NCBI RefSeq assembly: GCF_042477335.2 | Contig: NC_091246.1 | Coordinates: 208,691,501-208,755,500 of the forward strand | Direction of reading: 5' to 3' | Length of the DNA stretch: 64,000 nt | Source of the DNA: Ovis canadensis | Lineage: Eukaryota > Chordata > Mammalia > Artiodactyla > Bovidae | In this document: positions 58,985 to 64,000 of the stretch, one piece after another | Layout: each line of letters begins with the position of its first letter | Position numbering within the stretch: the first letter of the stretch is position 1 | Notes under the pieces: model-generated | Databases searched by the model: none | What the model was told of the DNA's origin: nothing | What the model saw: only the letters and a program-made list of their open reading frames with translations | Position numbers and translations under genes: made by a program

Positions 58985-61825
58985 ATTTCTTTCATTTCAA
59001 AAAGACAGGTAATAAGGTCCTAAAGTAAGCACTGTGTAAGTATCTACTATGAGCAGTACATGATCTCTGAACAGAATGATCTCTGTTCGTCTCCAAGGCA
59101 AGTCATTCAATATCAGAGTAATTCAGGTCTATGCCCCAACCAGTAACGCTGAAGAAGCTGAAGCTGAACGGTTCTATGAAGACCTACAAGACCTTCTAGA
59201 ACTAACACCCAAAAAAGATGTCCTTTTCATTACAGGGGACTGGAACGCAAAAGTAGGAAGACAAGAAACACCTGGGGTAACAGGCAAATGTGGCCTTGGA
59301 ATACGGAATGAAGCAGGGCAAAGGCTAATAGCGTTTTGCCAAGAGAACACACTGGTCATAGCAAACACCCTCTTCCAATAAAACAAGAGAAGACTCTACA
59401 CATGGACATCACCAGATGGTCAACACCAAAATCAGACTGATTATATTCTTTGCAGTCAAAAATGGAGAAGCTCTATACAGTCAGCAAAAACAAGACCGAG
59501 AGTTGACTGTGGCTCACATCATGAACTCCTTATTGCCAAATTCAGACTTAAATTGAAGAAAGTACGGAAAACCACTAGACCATTCAGGTATGACCTAAAT
59601 CAAATTCCTTATGACTATACATGGAAGTGAGAAATAGATTTAAGGGACTTGATCTGATAGAGAGCCTGATGACCGAGGTTCGGAGGTTCGTGACACTGTA
59701 CAGGAGACGGGATCAAGACCATCCCTATGGAAAAGAAATGCAAAAAAGCAAGATGGCTGTCTGGGGAGGCCTTACAAATAGCTGTGAAAAGAAGAGAAGT
59801 GAAAAGCACAGGAGAAAAGGAACGATATAAGCATCTGAATGCAGAGTTCCAAAGAATAGCAAGGAGAGATAAGAAAGCCTTCTTCAGCGATCAATGCAAA
59901 GAAATAGAGGAAAACAACAGAATGCGAAAGACTAGAGATCTCTTCAAGAAAATTAGAGATACCAAGGGAATATTTCATGCAAAGATGGGCTCGATAAAGG
60001 ACAGAAATGGTATGGATCTAACAGAAGCAGAAGATATTAAGAAGAGGTGGCAAGAATACACAGAGCTGTACAAAAAAGATCTTCATGACCCAGATAATCA
60101 CAATGGTGTGATCACTCATCTAGAACCAGACATCCTGGAATGTGAAGTCAAGTGGGCCTTAGAAAGCATCACTACGAACAAAGTTAGTGGAGGTGATGGA
60201 ATTCCAGTTGAGCTATTTCAAATCCTGAAAGATGATGCTGTGGAAGTGCTGCACTCAATATGCCAGCAAATCTGGAAAACTCAGCAGTGGCCATAGGACT
60301 GAAAAAGGTCAGTTTTCATTCCAATCCCAAAGAAAGGAAATGCTAAAGAATGCTCAAAATACCACACAATTGCACTCATCTCACACGCTAGTAAAGTAAT
60401 GCTCAAAATTCTGCAAGCCAGGCTTTAGCAATATGTGAATCGTGAACTTCCAGATGTTCAAGCTGGATTTAGAAAAGGCAGAGGAACCAGAGGTCAAATT
60501 GCCAACATCCACTGCATCATGGAAAAAGCAAGGGAGTTCCAGAAAAATATCTATTTCTGCTTTATTGACTATGCCAAAGCCTTTGACTGTGTGATCACAA
60601 GAAACTGTGGAAAATTCTCAAAGACACGGGAATACCAGACCACCTGACCTGCCTCTTGAGAAATGTGTATGCAGGTCAGGAAGCAACAGAACTGGACATG
60701 GAACAACAGACTGGTTCCAAATAGGAAAAGGAGTACGTCAAGGCTGCATATTGCACCCTGCTTATTTAACTTCTATGCAGAGTACATCATGAGAAACACT
60801 GGGCTGGAAGAAGCACAAGCTGGAATCAAGATTGCCGGGAGAAATAGCAATAACCTCAGATACGCAGATGACACCACCTTTATGGCAGAATGTGAAGGGG
60901 AACTAAAAAGCCTCTTGATGAAAGTAAAAGAGGAGTGTGAAAAAGTTAGCTTAAAGCTCAACATTTAGAAAACTAAGATCATGGCATCTGGTCCCATCAC
61001 TTCATGGGAAATAGATGGGGAAACAGTGGAAACAGTGGCAGACTTTATTTGTTTTGTCTCCAAAATCACTGCAGATGGTGACTGCAGCCATGAAATTAAA
61101 AGACGCTTACTCCTTGGAAGGAAAGTTATGACCAACCTAGAGAGCAGATTGAAAAGCAGAGACATTACTTTGCCAACAAAGGTCTATCTAGTCAAGGCTA
61201 TGGTTTTTCCAGTGGTTGTGTATGGATGTGAAAGTCAGACTGTAAAGAAAGCTAAGTGCCAAAGAATTGATGCTTTTGAACTGTGGTGTTGGAGAAGACT
61301 CTTGAGAGTCCCTTGGACTGCAAGGAGATCCAACCAGTCCATTCAAAGGAGATGAGTCCTGGGTGTTCTTTGGAAGGACTGATGCTAAAGCTGAAACTCT
61401 AGGACTTTGGCCACTTCATGTGAAGAGGTGACTCACCGAAAAGACTCTGATGCTGGGAGGGATTGAGGGCAGGAGGAGAAGGGGACGACAGAGGATGAGA
61501 TGGCTGGATGGTATCACCAACTCAATGGACATGAGTTTGAGTGAACTATGGGAGTTGGTGGACAGGGAGGCCTGGCGTGCTGCAATTCATGGCGTCGCAA
61601 AGAGTCGGACACGGCTGAGCGACTGAACTGAACTGAAGGTAAACACTGCATAAGTATCTACTACGAGCAGTACATAATTAATCTTCAGGATACTATGTAC
61701 TATAAAATAGCTGTTATCCCCATCTAACAGAGAGGAAAATTAAAGTGTAAAGTTTGAGTGATCCACACATGGCAACACAAATTAAATGGCAGAGCTGGAA
61801 TTTGAATTTAATACCTACTAAAATG
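58985..61825 (+). repeat. MIR fossil split by BovB (58985-59064 and 61645-61825)
   Basis: The right part reads TCCCCATCTAACAGAGAGGA, CACACATGGCAACACAAATT and AATGGCAGAGCTGGAATTTG, the MIR body. The left part is the MIR start region. The BovB in between duplicated about 36 bp of it. Confidence 0.65.
59065..61640 (+). mobile_element. BovB LINE, 2.6 kb, endonuclease to 3' end, inactive
   Basis: The longest BovB here. 59076-59381 encodes the end of the AP-like endonuclease (VIQVYAPTSNAEE, ITGDWNAKVGRQE), closed by an in-frame TAA at 59379-59381. 59727-60296 encodes the linker to RT, 60435-60968 the RT core in shifting frames (FIDYAKAFDCV, then FYAEYIM, LRYADDTT), and 60981-61355 the RT C-terminal part with IDAFELWCWRRLLRVPWTAR. 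A stop near 60966-60968 and several frameshifts inactivate it. The tail reads CGCAAAGAGTCGGACACGGC then ACTGAACTGAACTGAA. Confidence 0.95.
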
Positions 61826-61996
61826 TATGGTTGAAAAATGTAACTGTAATTGTCCCTGTTTTACAGCTCATACTTCTTCCCCAAGAGCTTTCTATGTTCT
61901 GACGATACTCACTTCTCAGTGTCTCTATCGCTTCATGCATACCTTCACACCAGGGATTCTGTTCCAGCCTGTAGTGCTGTCCTACAATAACTATTC

Positions 61997-62163
61997 CTTC
62001 ACTTTCACTTTTCACTTTCATGCATTGGAGAAGGAAATGGCAACCCACTCCAGTGTTCTTGCCTGGAGAATCCCAGGGACGGGGGAGCCTGGTGGGCTGC
62101 CGTCTCTGGGGTCGCAGAGAGTCGGACACGACTTAAGCAACTTAGCAACAGCAGCAGCAGCAG
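61997..62163 (+). mobile_element. BOV-A2 SINE, second monomer plus linker
   Basis: CACTTTCACTTTTCACTTTC linker, TTGGAGAAGGAAATGGCAAC, and end GCAACTTAGCAACAGCAGCA with (GCA)n. Confidence 0.92.
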
Positions 62164-62878
62164 ACATATAACAGGTATTTAATGTCTATTTGCTGAATCA
62201 ATGAACCACAAAGCTTATACAATCTTGGACAAATAACTTAAACCCTTTGGCCCCAGGTTGCTACAATGATAAGTTACTTTCTAAATCTAAAATCCTATAA
62301 ATATATTTTAGTACCTTCTTTTGTAACCAGTAGGTTACAAAGGAAAAATTTAAATATATGTCTTCTAACTTGAATCTGCATCTTTTAGCATTTAGAGGTG
62401 GCTATGAACATAGTTATTAACATACTGCAAGTCCTCTTTTTATTTAAACAGACAATACAGAATTCTGAAAATCATTTCTTCTGCAGCATATTACACTCAT
62501 CCCATCACCTGGTATATAAAAGCTATATTTAAAAGCAAAAATCAAGCTGATATTCTAGCATGCAGATCAATTCAGGCCCATACTGCCTCACTTCCAGAGT
62601 ATGAAACAAATTAAAAAGTGTATCACAGAAAATGATTATCTTTTTGGTGACCACAGCAATGGCAACCTTTATTGGCAAGATCTGAATAAAACAAACAAAC
62701 AAAAAAATAAAGTGCTGAAATATGATCTTAAAGAGGTCAATAACTACTTGTCAGAAAGCAAACTCACAATACTTGTACAAGTACAGTAAGTTCTTCACTA
62801 CCTACACAGATATATAATGTGTCTTAGCTGATCATCAGTATATGTATTCTTTAGAAACTGACAATTTAGAGAGAACTA
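62164..62878 (-). other. HYCC2: HYCC2 5' intron, unique stretch
   Basis: AT-rich intron with no recognised repeat. A short frame at 62601-62789 is lysine- and asparagine-rich and shows no family resemblance. Confidence 0.6.
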
Positions 62879-63082
62879 GGCTTCCCTGGTAGCTCAGATG
62901 ATAAACAATCCACCTACAATGCAGGAGACCCGGGTTCATATCCCTGGGTCAGGAAGATCAGGAGAAGGGAATGACTACCCACTTCAGTATTCTTGCCTGG
63001 AGAATTCCATGGACAGAGCCCCTTGGTGGACTACAGTCCACAAGGTCACAAATAGTCGGGCACAACTGAGCGACTAACAGGA
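62879..63082 (+). mobile_element. Bov-tA SINE
   Basis: GGCTTCCCTGGTAGCTCAGA to GCACAACTGAGCGACTAACA, with moderate divergence and a small gap near AGGAAGATCAGGAGAAGGG. Confidence 0.94.
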
Positions 63083-63084
63083 TA

Positions 63085-63265
63085 TAACAGGCAGGATGGC
63101 CAATTGGTTATAAAGAGTACAGCCTTTTGCTCTAGACTGCCTGAGTTTGAATTCCAGCTCCATGACCTGCAAGTTATATTAACTTGAGAAAGTTACTTAA
63201 CTAATCTGTGGTCTCAAATCCCTCATTTATAAAATGGGGATTATCTATGTCAAAGAATTTTTTTT
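63085..63265 (+). repeat. MIR fossil
   Basis: CCTGAGTTTGAATTCCAGCT, GAAAGTTACTTAACTAATCT and CTCATTTATAAAATGGGGAT: clear MIR core. Confidence 0.75.
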
Positions 63266-63628
63266 AAAGATTAAATAAGTTAACAGACAGCAGTGAGCTG
63301 AATGATGATAACTGCTCTCAAGGATTTCTAAAGGCTCTCAAGGATTTCTAATGGACCAAAACCATTGGATAAATAAAGCTATACAATTATCAGGGTGACA
63401 TATGACAGTAAAAAATGGTTTTGTTATTGCAAATTTTCAAACAAAGTCAACAACTACCTACATATTTCAAGGTATAAGTATGAAACAAAGCACTTAACAC
63501 ATGCTATTATTGTAAATACCAAACTTAACTGCCAAAGTTAACCAAAGTTAACTTAACTTACTAATACCAAACAGAGCTGCACTGTCCAGTTTTAATTAAT
63601 TAAAATAAAATTTAAAAATCAATTCCTG

Positions 63629-63762
63629 GGAATTTCCTGGCTGTCCAGTGGTTAGGACTCAGAGCTTTCACAGAAGAGGGTCTCAGTTTGATCCCTGGTC
63701 ACAGAACTAAGATCCTACAAGCCACATGGCATGGCCAAAAGAATCAGAAAAAAAAAAAAAAA
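63629..63762 (+). mobile_element. CHR-type SINE
   Basis: GGAATTTCCTGGCTGTCCAG, TTTGATCCCTGGTCACAGAA, GGCATGGCCAAAAGAATCAG and an A18-type tail. Confidence 0.88.
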
Positions 63763-64000
63763 AAACTGTACTATTGAAAAAAAACCCACCAATTCCTTAC
63801 TTGCACTAGCCACATTTCAAGCACTTAGTAGCAGCATGTAGCTAGTGTCTCCCATATTAGAAGCACAGATGTAGAATACAGACATTATTAAAGAAATTTC
63901 ATAAACAGCATTGATCTAGATGTAGTTAGACAATACAATTATGCTGAGTAAATTCAATAATTTAAGAGCTGCAAAGTTTAGGAAACAAAAAATTTTAAAG
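63763..64000 (-). other. HYCC2: HYCC2 5' intron at the window edge
   Basis: No exon, CpG island or recognised repeat. The HYCC2 promoter must lie farther right. Confidence 0.5.

Overview
This is ruminant nuclear DNA, almost certainly from a bovid and probably cattle or a close relative. The evidence is the repeat content: BovB (RTE-type) LINEs on both strands, tRNA-Glu-derived Bov-tA SINEs, BOV-A2 SINEs, young ruminant L1 3' ends, older CHR-type SINEs shared by cetartiodactyls, and ancient mammalian MIR, L2, L1M and MER20 fossils. Most long open frames in the window are pieces of these elements or their antisense shadows.

The main gene is HYCC2 (older name FAM126B), on the minus strand. All coding exons lie between 53737 (start codon) and 19234 (stop codon). 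Ten constitutive coding exons with GT-AG boundaries join in phase to 1593 nt, that is 530 residues plus stop. A further in-phase 168-bp exon at 23836-24003 would add 56 residues. Hyccin proteins join PI4KA, TTC7 and EFR3 in the plasma-membrane phosphatidylinositol 4-kinase complex. The final exon continues into a long, repeat-poor 3' UTR (about 19233 down to about 12290). The 5' non-coding exon and promoter lie beyond the right edge, so 53764-64000 is intron.

Layout, left to right. 1-290: 3' part of an endogenous retroviral LTR. 328-2158: a decayed BovB with a nested SINE. 2200-3800: mostly unique sequence with MIR and BovB fragments. About 3820-4330: CpG-rich promoter with a consensus minus-strand splice donor, best explained as exon 1 of the neighbouring gene. 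By remembered synteny of human 2q33 this would be ORC2. 4400-12290: intergenic sequence with SINEs, a young L1 3' end, a BovB and a mariner MITE. 12290-53763: HYCC2, with introns holding nested L1, BovB, SINE and DNA-transposon insertions and a U6/L1 chimeric pseudogene. 53764-64000: HYCC2 5' intron with a 2.6-kb BovB.

I found no operon, CRISPR array, intact mobile-element gene or evident undescribed protein system. The points most worth a second look are the HYCC2 cassette exon, unusually long (36-44 bp) target-site duplications around several BovB-class insertions, the U6/L1 chimera, a perfect 3 x 38-bp minisatellite, and repeat pairs placed where they could drive deletions or exon circularisation.
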